From positions 1-64,000 of the forward strand of contig JAJDDB010000032.1 in assembly GCA_029260575.1 (NCBI GenBank): a stretch of 64,000 nucleotides of DNA, given 5' to 3'. Positions 1-9,393 of this stretch are shown here, one piece after another (position 1 is the stretch's first letter; each line of letters starts with the position of its first letter). The notes under the pieces are model-generated. The model was given only the letters and a program-made list of their open reading frames with translations, did not search any database and was not told the origin of the DNA. The DNA is from Phycisphaerales bacterium (GTDB lineage Bacteria > Planctomycetota > Phycisphaerae > Phycisphaerales > SM1A02). Made by a program: the position numbers and the translations under genes.

Positions 1-128
1 ATTACAACACTGTTCGTCCGCATTCATCGTTGGGATATCGCCCGCCAGCACCAGAGACGATCGTTCCTGCAGAACCATGCTCCGCGTCGCTCCACATGCC
101 TCTGCAGACACAGAAGTACGTCAATGAA
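1..128. other. Intergenic/flank, no gene recognised
   Basis: This is the left edge of the window, downstream of the truncated GACC-repeat gene that runs leftwards. I translated the minus strand past that gene's stop in search of a lost C-terminal domain and found no clear continuation in any frame. Confidence 0.4.
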
Positions 129-767
129 CTAACATAGAAACTGGTACAAGAACTGGGGTAAGGTCACCAGCGCCAACGGCGGAACGCCGATGAATGACGT
201 CGTGTAGCGTTCGAGTTGGCAGTCTCTAACAAGACAATCAGTACCATGGCCAAGGTACTGACCACCAGCTGATTCGCACCCTTCATTGGATTGAGCTTCC
301 AGACACGAACCATCTTCGAAGCAGCAGGCGCCAAAACACGGAACACATGCAGCGTCAAAACCCAGCCAGAATCCACCCATGGAAAGACACTCATCTCCAT
401 CGAGCAGTTCCTGACAGGTACCGTCATCGAAGCAGCACGCGCCCTGGAATCGCCCGCAGCGTCCGTTGTAGCAATCAATGTCACCGCCTTGATACACGCC
501 CGCTGCCTGCAGGCAGTCGAGCGAACTTCGAATTTCGCACGACCCGTTGGGAAGACAACAGGCCCCGGAACACGAGATTTCAGCACAGGCGCTCCCATCG
601 CCACCATACGCGCCACCCAGATCCAAGCACTGTGAACCAACCTGAACCTGTGTGCACGTGCCGTCGAAGAAACAACATGCACCTTGCGCCCACGCAGATG
701 ACGTGGCAGTACCCATCCCGAAAAGGATGACGACGATACGCCAGATTGCATTCCTAAGAAACCTCAC
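129..767 (-). CDS. Secreted GACC-repeat protein, C-terminally truncated paralogue
   Basis: Predicted exported protein of about 212 residues. I start it at a GTG at 767 because a GGAGGAA Shine-Dalgarno lies 9 nt upstream; a longer TTG start at 815 is possible. An N-terminal signal peptide (hydrophobic stretch ending ATSSAWAQ) is followed by four cysteine-rich repeats of about 38 residues, each opening GACC-F/L-x-DG-x-C. After the fourth repeat the sequence begins like its divergent neighbour at 1038 (a Y-T-T...L-P-x-F segment) but stops almost at once. It therefore lacks the beta-rich domain, the two extra repeats and the dockerin-like tail. Function is unknown; the repeats are typical of Phycisphaerae surface proteins. 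It may be a decayed duplicate or a short functional form. Confidence 0.75.
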   Translation of the reverse strand: MRFLRNAIWRIVVILFGMGTATSSAWAQGACCFFDGTCTQVQVGSQCLDLGGAYGGDGSACAEISCSGACCLPNGSCEIRSSLDCLQAAGVYQGGDIDCYNGRCGRFQGACCFDDGTCQELLDGDECLSMGGFWLGFDAACVPCFGACCFEDGSCLEAQSNEGCESAGGQYLGHGTDCLVRDCQLERYTTSFIGVPPLALVTLPQFLYQFLC

Positions 768-1037
768 CGGCGAGCATTCCTCCTCGACGCATGACGATCC
801 ATCACGGAATTCCAACGCCGGCTCCTCCAGCAGTGCAAATCATTAGACGAATAAGTCCAGCGCACCTTAGTGTCTGTAGTTTCGTTCTATCCTGCAAGCG
901 AAAACCGACCGAACTGAGCGGGCCCTACAAAATCCTAAAGTATTGAATAAATACGTAAGACCGGGCACAGACTAGCGGGCGAGAATCGCAATACCAGTAT
1001 GGCATTCAGTGCCCCCAGAAGTTAGGATCGAGACGTC

Positions 1038-2582
1038 GTGGGACGCATGCTGGACCGAATAATCGCAATGGCGAGTGCAACTGGACATACAAGGCGGAGA
1101 GCTGTTCTTCTACGCATTGCAGTGCTGCTCTCGATCTACGTTCAATCGCAGGCATTCGGTGCAGGCGCCTGTTGTCTGGAAGCGGGAGTCTGTGTCGAGA
1201 CGGCATCGGCCACAGCATGCATCTTCTTCGGGGGGGTGTTCATGGGAACGGGAAGCAATTGTTCAAATACAGATTGCTTCGGAGCGTGCTGTTTGGCTGA
1301 TGGCTCCTGCGTACTTCGGCCATTCCGCGACTGCCTCGAATTGGGCGGAAACTTTCAAGGCGACGGCACCGATTGCTTTCCGGGTATGTGCGGATTCACC
1401 GGAAGCTGCTGCATCCCGGATGGAACGTGCTCCGATGCGATGACGTTTGGTGACTGTGCGTTTGCAGGTGGCATGTGGCAGGGTTTCGATACGTCCTGCG
1501 AAACGGAAACGTGCCTTGGAGCATGTTGTTTTGAAAACGGCGAATGCCTGGATAATCAGTCGCGTGGTGGATGTCTTCAGAATGGTGGATCATTCTTGGG
1601 CGAACGTTCGAATTGTCCGTCTGATGCATGCCGTATTGAGTCGTATACAATCGTCCATGCGGAACCGACGCCGGTGCAAAACGTCCGACTCGAGTTGCCT
1701 CGATTTAATGAACGATGGGGCGCGCGTGTACTCCAGCAAGTCACCGTCAAAGTCAACTGCGAATTCACGGCAAGAGTTGTCGCGTGTAATCAAACCGGCA
1801 AACCCCAGTTGACGTCAACACAGTATTTTGTGATCGTAGTCGCCTTCATTGAGGGATCGAATCCTCCCGTGTTCCTCTCTTGCATCGATGTGGATTCCAG
1901 TGGCTCGGGTACAGATGAGATTTCTTGTGGCGATGATCCGGGGCATGAATTGCCTCAAGGGCAATGTTGTGACTTTGACGGACCGATTCAAATCCAAGAC
2001 TTGATCACGAGCAATTTCAGTGTTGGTGAAACTGATTTGAGTGGATTCATCGTCAATGGAGATACAACCACGAACATTCTAATAAGTGGCGCTAGCGCGT
2101 TTAGCGCGTCACCAATCTTGAATGTGAAAACCTTGGCGCGATATGCAATAACGATCGACTACCTGTATTCGCCAACAGGCGCCTGTTGCTTTACAAACGG
2201 TCTGTGTGTTGACAGTATCACCGCAGATGATTGTGCTCAGCTGAATGGGCAATATTTAGGAGACGACGCTCAGTGTCAGCCGGCTGGCGCATGCTGCCTA
2301 CCAGACGGATCCTGTGAGTTCTTTTCTCAGTCCTGCTGCTCAACCACGGAGGGTCTATTTGTTGGCGGCGATTGCGAGACAGTGGGGGATTCCTGTACCT
2401 GTTCAGCAGACATTGCCGGAGCATCTGGCGAACTAGACGGTGTCGTGAACATATTCGATCTATTCGAACTTCTCGCCAACTGGGGCACCGCCGGCAACGG
2501 CGCGAATATCGCCGTCCCGCCGAATGATCTTGTCGATGTATTCGACCTGCTCGATCTGCTTGCCGCGTGGGGGGATTGCTGA
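1038..2582 (+). CDS. Secreted GACC-repeat protein with dockerin-like C-terminus
   Basis: A 514-residue exported protein with a GTG start; an internal ATG at 1068 would also leave a good signal peptide. After the signal come four GACC/GSCC cysteine repeats (first at residue 43), then a beta-rich domain of about 170 residues (about 205-375). That domain begins with a L-P-R-F-N segment resembling the 'choice-of-anchor E' families. Two further GACC repeats follow at about 380 and 415. The tail (about 455-514) has two half-modules, V-N-I-F-D-L-F-E-L-L-A-N-W-G and V-D-V-F-D-L-L-D-L-L-A-A-W-G, the dockerin/EF-hand-like ending shared with other secreted proteins in this window. The role is probably cell-surface or matrix; no catalytic motif is seen. 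It is divergent from the truncated paralogue, with both promoters between 768 and 1037. Confidence 0.8.
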   Translation: MGRMLDRIIAMASATGHTRRRAVLLRIAVLLSIYVQSQAFGAGACCLEAGVCVETASATACIFFGGVFMGTGSNCSNTDCFGACCLADGSCVLRPFRDCLELGGNFQGDGTDCFPGMCGFTGSCCIPDGTCSDAMTFGDCAFAGGMWQGFDTSCETETCLGACCFENGECLDNQSRGGCLQNGGSFLGERSNCPSDACRIESYTIVHAEPTPVQNVRLELPRFNERWGARVLQQVTVKVNCEFTARVVACNQTGKPQLTSTQYFVIVVAFIEGSNPPVFLSCIDVDSSGSGTDEISCGDDPGHELPQGQCCDFDGPIQIQDLITSNFSVGETDLSGFIVNGDTTTNILISGASAFSASPILNVKTLARYAITIDYLYSPTGACCFTNGLCVDSITADDCAQLNGQYLGDDAQCQPAGACCLPDGSCEFFSQSCCSTTEGLFVGGDCETVGDSCTCSADIAGASGELDGVVNIFDLFELLANWGTAGNGANIAVPPNDLVDVFDLLDLLAAWGDC

Positions 2583-2600
2583 GGAGAAGCTCCAATTGAT

Positions 2601-2628
2601 GCTCAATGCACTTGAATGAGCGTTGAGC
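2601..2628 (+). terminator. Possible weak terminator hairpin
   Basis: GCTCAATGC and GCGTTGAGC can pair (one G-U) around an 10-nt loop just after the GACC-repeat gene. There is no clear U-tract, so this is only a candidate. Confidence 0.25.
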
Positions 2629-2856
2629 GCCTCTTGCACTCACGGCGTGACGGCATTGAATTGACTCGTCATCTTGCCAAGACAGTTGAATTTCGGACGT
2701 TACGGCGTGTCGCTATTTGCCGGTCGCATCGGAAACTCATGATCTGCTGTTCCTTGGCTCGACCGCGCTTGAACCTGAATGGTGTCTGCCCAATGATCAC
2801 TCGTGGAACACCTGCATGTCAGGTCTGCATGAATCCCACTACACAATGAGACAACT

Positions 2857-3333
2857 ATGCCCGCAACGCTCGCAGACGCCATCCGTATCGCAGTTCTTCA
2901 ACATGGTCAGACCATGGACAAGTCCGACTGTGAGCCCTACATCCTGCACCCGCTGCGACTGATGCTGAAGCAACAGTCTGACCATGCAAGAATGGTCGCT
3001 GTGCTGCACGACGTGGTGGAGGATACCAACATGACGCTTGAGCAAGTCGACGCCGAGGGCTTTGCTCCAGAGGTCATTGAGGCCTTGCGTTTGCTCACTC
3101 ACAATGATGGCATCCCCTATGAGGATTACATCGAGCGTATCGCGGTGCATTCGATTGCGCGCAGTGTCAAGCTGGTCGATCTTGAGGACAACATGGACGT
3201 CCGACGTCTAAAGGAACTGGCTCCTAGAGCACATGCTCGAATCGACAAGTACCTTCGGTCATGGCAACGACTCAAGGCGGCTGAGAACCAGGATGCACAA
3301 GAGATTGAATCGACGCACATTAATTGCGCCTAA
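2857..3333 (+). CDS. HD-domain phosphohydrolase, SpoT/MESH1-like
   Basis: A 158-residue cytoplasmic protein resembling the hydrolase (HD) domain of RelA/SpoT proteins and small alarmone hydrolases. H31 lies in Y-I-L-H-P-L-R, the diagnostic H-D pair is H51-D52 in V-L-H-D-V-V-E-D-T, and the downstream aspartate is D108 in S-V-K-L-V-D-L-E-D-N-M. These are the usual metal-binding positions of the family. No synthetase or TGS/ACT domain is present. The likely activity is hydrolysis of (p)ppGpp or a related nucleotide 3'-pyrophosphate, but the substrate is inferred only from the family. The gene stands alone. Confidence 0.75.
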   Translation: MPATLADAIRIAVLQHGQTMDKSDCEPYILHPLRLMLKQQSDHARMVAVLHDVVEDTNMTLEQVDAEGFAPEVIEALRLLTHNDGIPYEDYIERIAVHSIARSVKLVDLEDNMDVRRLKELAPRAHARIDKYLRSWQRLKAAENQDAQEIESTHINCA

Positions 3334-3674
3334 ACCCGATTCCTGTTCCAATCGGAGAGTGAGTGAATCGAGTGGTTGACGACGGCGAGATATTAATATT
3401 GGGGTGGCGAATTGGAATTCCGAGTGTATTTCAGATCTTAATACCGATCCAGTTGAAAAGCGCCAGTGCACCAGATCCAGCCTGCAGAGAAGTGACTCAT
3501 CACAATGGTCAACGACATGTATTCGACTACTGATGACTACTGAAGTTGGTGCGCGCTACGGTCCTTGATTGCGCAGAAACGCCGTTTATTGCTACGACTT
3601 GCAACGTGCGAGGTGAGTTGCTATCTTCCTGAAAACTAAGAGGTTCTGAGCGATTTTGACTCGTCAAAAGTCGG
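3334..3674. other. Intergenic stretch without recognised gene
   Basis: About 340 bases between the HD hydrolase and the tRNA-like fragment. It is more A/T-rich than its surroundings. A short palindrome, TTTTGACTCGTCAAAA, sits at about 3655-3670, directly before the tRNA-like part. I looked here for a tRNA 5' half complementary to the downstream acceptor strand (GGGCCAT) and found none. Confidence 0.4.
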
Positions 3675-3716
3675 ATGACACACAAGAGGTCACTGGTTCA
3701 AGTCCAGTATGGCCCA
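3675..3716 (+). pseudogene. 3' half of a tRNA (tRNA-Val(GAC)-like), 5' half absent
   Basis: Read as a tRNA, this gives an anticodon loop ATGACAC (anticodon GAC, Val), an anticodon-stem 3' strand ACAAG and a variable loop AGGTC. A perfect T-arm follows (ACTGG, TTCAAGT, CCAGT), then an acceptor 3' strand ATGGCCC with discriminator A. The upstream bases GTCGG do not pair with ACAAG, and no D-arm or GGGCCAT strand is found in the preceding 300 bases. This is therefore a fragment, of the kind left by integration into the 3' end of a tRNA gene or by gene decay. A rho-independent terminator follows immediately. Confidence 0.5.
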
Positions 3717-3727
3717 CTTCAACACAC

Positions 3728-3758
3728 AAAGCCCAGGCATTGCGGTGCCTGGGCTTTT
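3728..3758 (+). terminator. Strong rho-independent terminator
   Basis: A perfect 12-bp stem (AAAGCCCAGGCA / TGCCTGGGCTTT) with a 6-nt loop TTGCGG ends in TTTT. It lies 12 nt after the tRNA-like fragment and may also stop minus-strand transcription from uup. Confidence 0.85.
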
Positions 3759-3812
3759 CGTTGCGCGCAGGTTCGTCCGGCTCTGCTGCGCGCCGTAGGC
3801 TAAGGGAGCAAC

Positions 3813-5636
3813 TCACATGCCACTGGTCATGGCGCTGAGCTCTGCCCATCGGTCATACAGGTCAGTGACGCACTGATGTGCTGCAGCGAGCTCGCTGTAC
3901 ACCTCAGCTGCGCGCTTGTGATCTGACATCAACGCTGTATCGCTGACCATGGTTTCAAGACGTTCAACATCAGCCTCCGCGTGCAGGATCGTCTCCTCGA
4001 TGTTTTCCAACTCGCGCTGTTCTTTGTAGGTCAATCTGCGCGATGCGGGTTTGCTCGCAGCTCGACTTTCTTTCTGAGGTGCGGAAGTACGTTTCGATGT
4101 TGCTGCTGACGCTATCGCCTTAACGCGCGCCTCGTTCCACTTCTCATACGACATGTACTCTTTCGCGCCGCCACTATCATTCAGCCCGAGATATTCCGTC
4201 GCAATGCGTTCAAGCATGAAACGATCGTGCGTGATGAGGACAATCGCGCCGGGAAACTCCAACAGCGCCTGCTCCAACACCTCCAGCGATGGAATGTCCA
4301 GATCGTTGGTCGGCTCATCAAGCAGCAGCACGTCGGCCGGTTCGAGCATCAGATTTGCAATGAGCACGCGCGCCTGTTCGCCGCCGGAAAGATTCCCGAC
4401 TGTGCTGGTGAGTTGTTCTGCAGCAAAGAGAAATCGCCGCGCCCATCCAATGACATGTACCGAATCGCCGCGATATTCAACATGATCGCCAACCGGGCAC
4501 AGCGCTTCATGCAGCGTCTGCGTCGCCACGAGCGATTGGCGATGCTGACTAAATGTGACAACGCGCAGCTCCGCTGCAGGCTTGACCGTTCCCATGTCCG
4601 GCTGCAACTCTCCTGACAGAATGCGCAGCAGCGTCGTCTTGCCCGCGCCGTTCACGCCCAACAACCCGATGCGCTGGCCGGGTGTTAGTACGAGATTGAC
4701 CGATTCGAACAGGTGTTTGCCGCCCATTGACTTGGAAACGTTGTGCAGCGTGAGCAGATTCTTGGTCTTGCGTTCGGTGGCCTGAAAATCGATTTTAGTC
4801 GTACGGCTCGGCGCTTCGTTTCGTTCTCTGGTAGCTTTCAATTCCGCACGCCGAGTCGCAGCATCAACTACCTGCGTTTTGTTGCGCGTCTGTCTGCCTT
4901 GAATACCCTGCAGCAGCCACGCGGTGTCGCGACGCACTTTGCTCGCAATGGCCGACTGTGCGGTGAACTGTGCTTCCAGAAACGCTTCCTTGCGGCGCAC
5001 AAAGTCGCTGTAATTGCCGTCGACTTCAAACGTGCCGCCGGGATAGGCAGGCGAAAGTTCGATAATACGGCTGGCTGTATTTTCAAGAAACATACGATCG
5101 TGCGTGATGTAGATCATCGCCATCTGCGACTGTTTCACGAACGCTTCGAGCCACAACACACCCACCAGGTCAAGGTGATTGGTCGGTTCATCAAGCATGA
5201 GTACATTCGGCTCATGCACCAACGCACACGCCAGCGATAAGCGCTTGCGCCACCCGCCGGAAAGCGTGTGTACAGGCTGATCAAAATCTTCGAAACCGAG
5301 CTTTGACAACGTAATTGCCGCGCGCGTCTGCGCATCAAGTCGATGGTCATCATCCTGCGACAATGCCTCCATCACCGCAGACATCGGCGTTGCGCCATCG
5401 GCAAAGAAATCGTCCTGGGCAATGTACACCAGCCTGGTGCCGCGCCGACTGATGATCTCGCCGCTGTCAGGCGTTTCGATCTCTGCCAGTATCTTCAACA
5501 GTGTGGACTTGCCCGCACCGTTGGGGCCGACCAGACCAATGCGATCGCGCTCGCCCACGTGCATGCTGACGCCTTCAAAAAGCGACTTTGCGGGATACGC
5601 CTTGCTCAGATCAGTTGCGGAAAGAAGAGTGGCCAT
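3813..5636 (-). CDS. uup: ABC-F family ATPase, Uup type
   Basis: A 607-residue soluble duplicated ABC ATPase. The first cassette has Walker A GPNGAGKST (37-45), signature LSGGW at about 125 and Walker B V-L-M-L-D-E-P-T-N-H-L-D (about 145). The second has GVNGAGKTT (327-335), LSGGEQ at about 416 and L-L-L-D-E-P-T-N-D-L-D (about 437). A charged linker of about 80 residues separates them. The C-terminal region (about 535-607) is a predicted coiled coil, as in Uup proteins, which act on ribosomes or branched DNA. There are no membrane segments, so it is not a transporter. I start it at the ATG at 5636 (M-A-T-L-L-S), where similarity begins, rather than the upstream in-frame ATG at 5720. Confidence 0.93.
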   Translation of the reverse strand: MATLLSATDLSKAYPAKSLFEGVSMHVGERDRIGLVGPNGAGKSTLLKILAEIETPDSGEIISRRGTRLVYIAQDDFFADGATPMSAVMEALSQDDDHRLDAQTRAAITLSKLGFEDFDQPVHTLSGGWRKRLSLACALVHEPNVLMLDEPTNHLDLVGVLWLEAFVKQSQMAMIYITHDRMFLENTASRIIELSPAYPGGTFEVDGNYSDFVRRKEAFLEAQFTAQSAIASKVRRDTAWLLQGIQGRQTRNKTQVVDAATRRAELKATRERNEAPSRTTKIDFQATERKTKNLLTLHNVSKSMGGKHLFESVNLVLTPGQRIGLLGVNGAGKTTLLRILSGELQPDMGTVKPAAELRVVTFSQHRQSLVATQTLHEALCPVGDHVEYRGDSVHVIGWARRFLFAAEQLTSTVGNLSGGEQARVLIANLMLEPADVLLLDEPTNDLDIPSLEVLEQALLEFPGAIVLITHDRFMLERIATEYLGLNDSGGAKEYMSYEKWNEARVKAIASAATSKRTSAPQKESRAASKPASRRLTYKEQRELENIEETILHAEADVERLETMVSDTALMSDHKRAAEVYSELAAAHQCVTDLYDRWAELSAMTSGM

Positions 5637-5720
5637 GTGTGTATGCGGCGGAGGGTCCGTTCGAAATGAGCGTGATACTACACACCAGCGAAGGCTTTGG
5701 CGCATATCTATTTGTGACAC

Positions 5721-6971
5721 TTACTCGAGCGATGCGCCCACCCGTGTACGATTTGCTGCCCACGCCAGCAGCGCAGCGACAATTGTATATCCCGCACACA
5801 TTGCAGCAATGGCATCCATCGACACGCCTGCATCAATCAGCCAGCCCATCGTGATTGGTGAGCCGGCAGTGCCGAAGACCATAATGCTCGTCGCCATCGC
5901 GCGGATCGCGCCCAGGTGTTTGACGCCATACACCTCCGGCCACATTGAACCAACGATCGGTCCGCCGACGCCCGAGGTCATGCCCAGCAACACCATGAAC
6001 AGCGGCGCAAGCAGTGTGTGCGATCCGGACATCAGCACGATGAGTGCGCCGAGCATTGGCAGAACAAACAGCGGCAACAGGCGCCTGCCGGTAAATCGAT
6101 CAACCAGCGGCCCTGCGATGATGCCCGCAGGAAGTTGCGCACCGGCGAAGGCAATGAAACACAGCGCGAACCACTGTTTGTCCCATCCCTTGAATTCAAT
6201 CAGGTGTAGTTGATGAAAGAACAGCCCGGTGACAATGAATCCAGGCGCCATGATTGCCGGGAGCATCATGTAGAAGCGAACATCGCGCAGAACGTCGGCA
6301 CGTGACCATTGCCTGCGGCGTGACTCTGCCCGCTGTCCATGAGTTGCAGACGATTCCATCGACAGCCGTTGGACGTGTTGCTGATGTCGTGCCCCATGTC
6401 CGCGCAGCAGCCACAATGCTGCAGGCAGCACCAGCACCAGCACAATCCCCGCAATCAACATCCACGACTGTCGCCATGTCAACGTGGCCAGAACCCAGAC
6501 CGTGAGCACGGGCAGCACTGCTTCACCAGCAGGAAACCCGAGGCCTGCGAGGCTCATCGCTTTGCCGCGTGTCTCATCGAAATACCGGGCCATGCTCGTG
6601 AGCGCTGTATGGCTCAGCAGCCCCTGGCCGAACAAACGCAGCATGTAGATTGCAACAACTAGCACGATCACGATCAGCGCCAGCGCCATCGCCAGCGCTG
6701 CTGTCGCCAGTCCAAGACAGAGTACAGCCGTGAAAATTCGCAGGTCGACGGTGTCGAGCTTCTGTCCCAGCCAAATGATGGTGAACCCACTGGCGAGCGT
6801 TGCGCCGGAATAGCACGCGCCGTACTCACCATGCGACAGGTCGAAGGCGCTGCGTACGTCATCGCTGAAAAGTGCGATGAAAAACGTCTGCCCGAACGAG
6901 CTGACAAACGTCAGCGCGAACCCGAACGCCAAGAATCGCCAGTGTTGTCCAATCAGTGTGAAATACGACAC
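5721..6971 (-). CDS. MFS transporter
   Basis: A 416-residue integral membrane protein with about 12 hydrophobic segments and a central cytoplasmic loop (about residues 195-220, rich in H, Q, R and S), the 6+6 layout of the major facilitator superfamily. It most resembles monocarboxylate/oxalate-formate-type MFS permeases, but the substrate cannot be read from the sequence. The start is a GTG. It lies 84 nt upstream of uup on the same strand and may be cotranscribed with it, without obvious functional linkage. Confidence 0.85.
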   Translation of the reverse strand: MSYFTLIGQHWRFLAFGFALTFVSSFGQTFFIALFSDDVRSAFDLSHGEYGACYSGATLASGFTIIWLGQKLDTVDLRIFTAVLCLGLATAALAMALALIVIVLVVAIYMLRLFGQGLLSHTALTSMARYFDETRGKAMSLAGLGFPAGEAVLPVLTVWVLATLTWRQSWMLIAGIVLVLVLPAALWLLRGHGARHQQHVQRLSMESSATHGQRAESRRRQWSRADVLRDVRFYMMLPAIMAPGFIVTGLFFHQLHLIEFKGWDKQWFALCFIAFAGAQLPAGIIAGPLVDRFTGRRLLPLFVLPMLGALIVLMSGSHTLLAPLFMVLLGMTSGVGGPIVGSMWPEVYGVKHLGAIRAMATSIMVFGTAGSPITMGWLIDAGVSMDAIAAMCAGYTIVAALLAWAANRTRVGASLE

Positions 6972-7125
6972 CGAAAGGGTGTACCGGGACCAGGCATGGC
7001 GGTCAAACTCCGAAATGCCATGAAAACCGATCCTGAAGCTGCCGGCCGCGCAATGCCGACATCAGTCGTGATGATCAGCGACGGCGTCGCCGGTCGAAGG
7101 TTGAATTCTCTGGAGTCACCTGTTC

Positions 7126-7401
7126 ATGAACGACCGGGCCACTCGCCAAGCCTACTGGCGAACCAATCTCTGTTATCTCGCGGTGCTGCTGGCCGTCTGG
7201 TTTGCGGTGAGCTTCGGCTGCGGCATCCTGTTCGTCGATCAACTTGATCGCGCGCAGATATTCGGCTTCCCGCTCGGCTTCTGGTTTGCCCAGCAGGGCT
7301 CGATCTACGTCTTCGTGATTCTGATTTTCGTGTACGTGTTTCTGATGAACCGCCTCGACCGAAAGTATCGCGCTGTCGATGACGGGCGCACGTCGCAATA
7401 A
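7126..7401 (+). CDS. DUF4212 small subunit of a sodium:solute symporter
   Basis: A 91-residue protein with two transmembrane helices. It begins with the R-x-A-Y-W-R-x-N-L segment and has the G-F-P-L-G-F-W-F-A-Q-Q-G-S loop typical of DUF4212 (putative solute/sodium symporter small subunit). It sits 24 nt ahead of the large symporter gene, the standard arrangement of this two-component carrier. It probably stabilises or regulates the large subunit. It is divergent from the MFS gene. Confidence 0.92.
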   Translation: MNDRATRQAYWRTNLCYLAVLLAVWFAVSFGCGILFVDQLDRAQIFGFPLGFWFAQQGSIYVFVILIFVYVFLMNRLDRKYRAVDDGRTSQ

Positions 7402-7425
7402 CCCGCAAACAGGAAGACGCACCTC

Positions 7426-9219
7426 GTGGACGTAGCCGCCTGGACATTCGTGATGATCGGCCTCTCGTTCGCGCTGTATATCAGCGTGGCGATGTGGTCG
7501 CGTGCGCGATCGACACGTGATTTCTATGTTGCAGGCGCATCCGTTCCGCCATTGATGAACGGCATGGCGACCGCTGCCGACTGGATGAGCGCTGCATCGT
7601 TCATCTCTATGGCAGGGATCATTTCATTCAGCGGCCGAGATGGCTCGCGGTATCTCATGGGATGGACCGGCGGGTATGTGCTGCTCGCGCTTGTGCTCGC
7701 GCCGTATCTTCGCAAGTTCGGCAAATACACCGTGCCTGACTTCGTCGGCGATCGATACAGCTCGCAGGTGGCGAGAGTTGTTGCTGTGGTGTGCGCCATA
7801 TTTGTTTCATTCACATACGTGGCGGGGCAGATGCGCGGCGTCGGCATCGTTTTCAGCCAATTCCTCGGCGTCGAAATAACCTACGGCGTGCTTATCGGGA
7901 TGGGCATTGTCTTTGTCTATGCGGTGCTCGGCGGAATGCGCGGAATCACCTACACGCAAGTCGCACAGTATTGTGTACTCATCTTTGCATATATGGTCCC
8001 CGCGTTCTTCATTGCGTTTGAAGTCACGGGCAATCCGATTCCGCAGTTGGGTCTTGGCGCACACGTCGCTGACACAAATATGACTGTGCTTGAGCAACTG
8101 AACAAGCTTTCGACCGATCTCGGGTTCACCAGGTACACCGATGGTTCGCTCGGCCGGCTCGATTTGTTCTGCATTACGGCGGCGCTGATGGTCGGCACAG
8201 CCGGGCTGCCGCATGTCATTGTCCGGTTCTACACCGTCAAGAAAGTTTCCGCTGCCCGCATTAGTGCCGGCTGGGCGCTGGTATTCATAGCGGTGCTGTA
8301 CACAACAGCGCCGGCAATCGCGGTCTTTGCACGCACAAATCTGCTGCAGACGGTCGCCAACCAGTCGTATGTGTCCATCCCGGATTGGTTCAAGGACTGG
8401 GAAGACACCGACCTGATTGCGTGGCAAGACAAAGATGATGATGGCGTGGTGGATTACACCGCCGGCGCAGCATTTGACAAAAAACCGGTGTTTGCAGGCG
8501 GCCCGGAAGATGACACCGCACGCGGCGCGCACGGCCAGCGGCTTATCACAAACAAACCGACCGACAATGCAAACGAGTTATACATCGATCGCGATATCAT
8601 GGTGCTTGCGAATCCGCAGATTGCGAAGCTGCCGGATTGGGTGGCGGGCCTTGTGGCGGCAGGGGCGCTGGCTGCGGCGTTGTCGACTGCTGCGGGTCTG
8701 CTGCTTGTGATTTCATCTTCAGTCGCGCACGATCTGTGCAAGAAGACGTTGCTGCCGCACATCACAGAACGTGGCGAGTTGATTACAGCCCGCGTTGCTG
8801 CGGGTGTTGCAGTCTGCGTTGCGGGATACTTCGGAATCAACCCGCCGGGCTTCGTCGCGCAGGTTGTCGCGTTTGCGTTCGGCCTCGCTGCCAGTTCATT
8901 TTTTCCTGCAATTCTGATGGGCATCTTCTGGACGCGCATGAATGTTTTCGGCGCGGTTGCCGGCATGATCGCCGGCATCACGTTCACCGCCGGATACATC
9001 ATCTACTTCAAGTTCATCTCGCCGGATCTGAACAATGCGGCCCACTGGTGGCTCGGCATTTCACCCGAAGGCATCGGCACGCTCGGCATGCTGCTCAATT
9101 TTGCCATCGCCATTCCAGTGGCGCTGCTGACCAAGCCGCCATCGCAGGAAATCGCGCATTTGGTCGAAGACATCCGCATGCCCGACCACGCACCACCCGC
9201 ACATGAAATAGACGTATGA
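7426..9219 (+). CDS. Sodium:solute symporter large subunit (VC_2705-like)
   Basis: A 597-residue polytopic membrane protein of the SSF family. It opens with a helix and then the D-F-Y-V-A-G-A-S-V-P-P-x-x-N-G-M-A-T-A-A-D-W-M-S-A-A-S-F segment that marks the acetate/short-chain-acid-type carriers paired with DUF4212. A hydrophilic insertion of about 75 residues (about 325-400, Asp/Asn-rich) interrupts the helices, as is known for this subfamily. The start is a GTG preceded by AGGAAG. It probably imports a small organic acid with Na+; the substrate is inferred from the family. Confidence 0.92.
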   Translation: MDVAAWTFVMIGLSFALYISVAMWSRARSTRDFYVAGASVPPLMNGMATAADWMSAASFISMAGIISFSGRDGSRYLMGWTGGYVLLALVLAPYLRKFGKYTVPDFVGDRYSSQVARVVAVVCAIFVSFTYVAGQMRGVGIVFSQFLGVEITYGVLIGMGIVFVYAVLGGMRGITYTQVAQYCVLIFAYMVPAFFIAFEVTGNPIPQLGLGAHVADTNMTVLEQLNKLSTDLGFTRYTDGSLGRLDLFCITAALMVGTAGLPHVIVRFYTVKKVSAARISAGWALVFIAVLYTTAPAIAVFARTNLLQTVANQSYVSIPDWFKDWEDTDLIAWQDKDDDGVVDYTAGAAFDKKPVFAGGPEDDTARGAHGQRLITNKPTDNANELYIDRDIMVLANPQIAKLPDWVAGLVAAGALAAALSTAAGLLLVISSSVAHDLCKKTLLPHITERGELITARVAAGVAVCVAGYFGINPPGFVAQVVAFAFGLAASSFFPAILMGIFWTRMNVFGAVAGMIAGITFTAGYIIYFKFISPDLNNAAHWWLGISPEGIGTLGMLLNFAIAIPVALLTKPPSQEIAHLVEDIRMPDHAPPAHEIDV

Positions 9220-9393
9220 CAAACCCTTCGACGTTGGCGCACGACTGCTGCTGTCCGCAAATCGATCTGTAGCAATCAGGCAAATGCGTGAAGGGGGATT
9301 CTGCCGGTGATTGCGCCTGCGAGAGCGAATTCTCCCAATCCCACGGATCAGCAATCGCGTTCTCGTCGATGCAGGTTCCAGAGGATTCTCACC

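Noticed and set aside
3664-3849. Minus-strand short ORF ending T-S-C-V-S-S over the tRNA-like fragment
   Set aside because: This peptide type is a common spurious translation of the reverse strand of tRNA genes.
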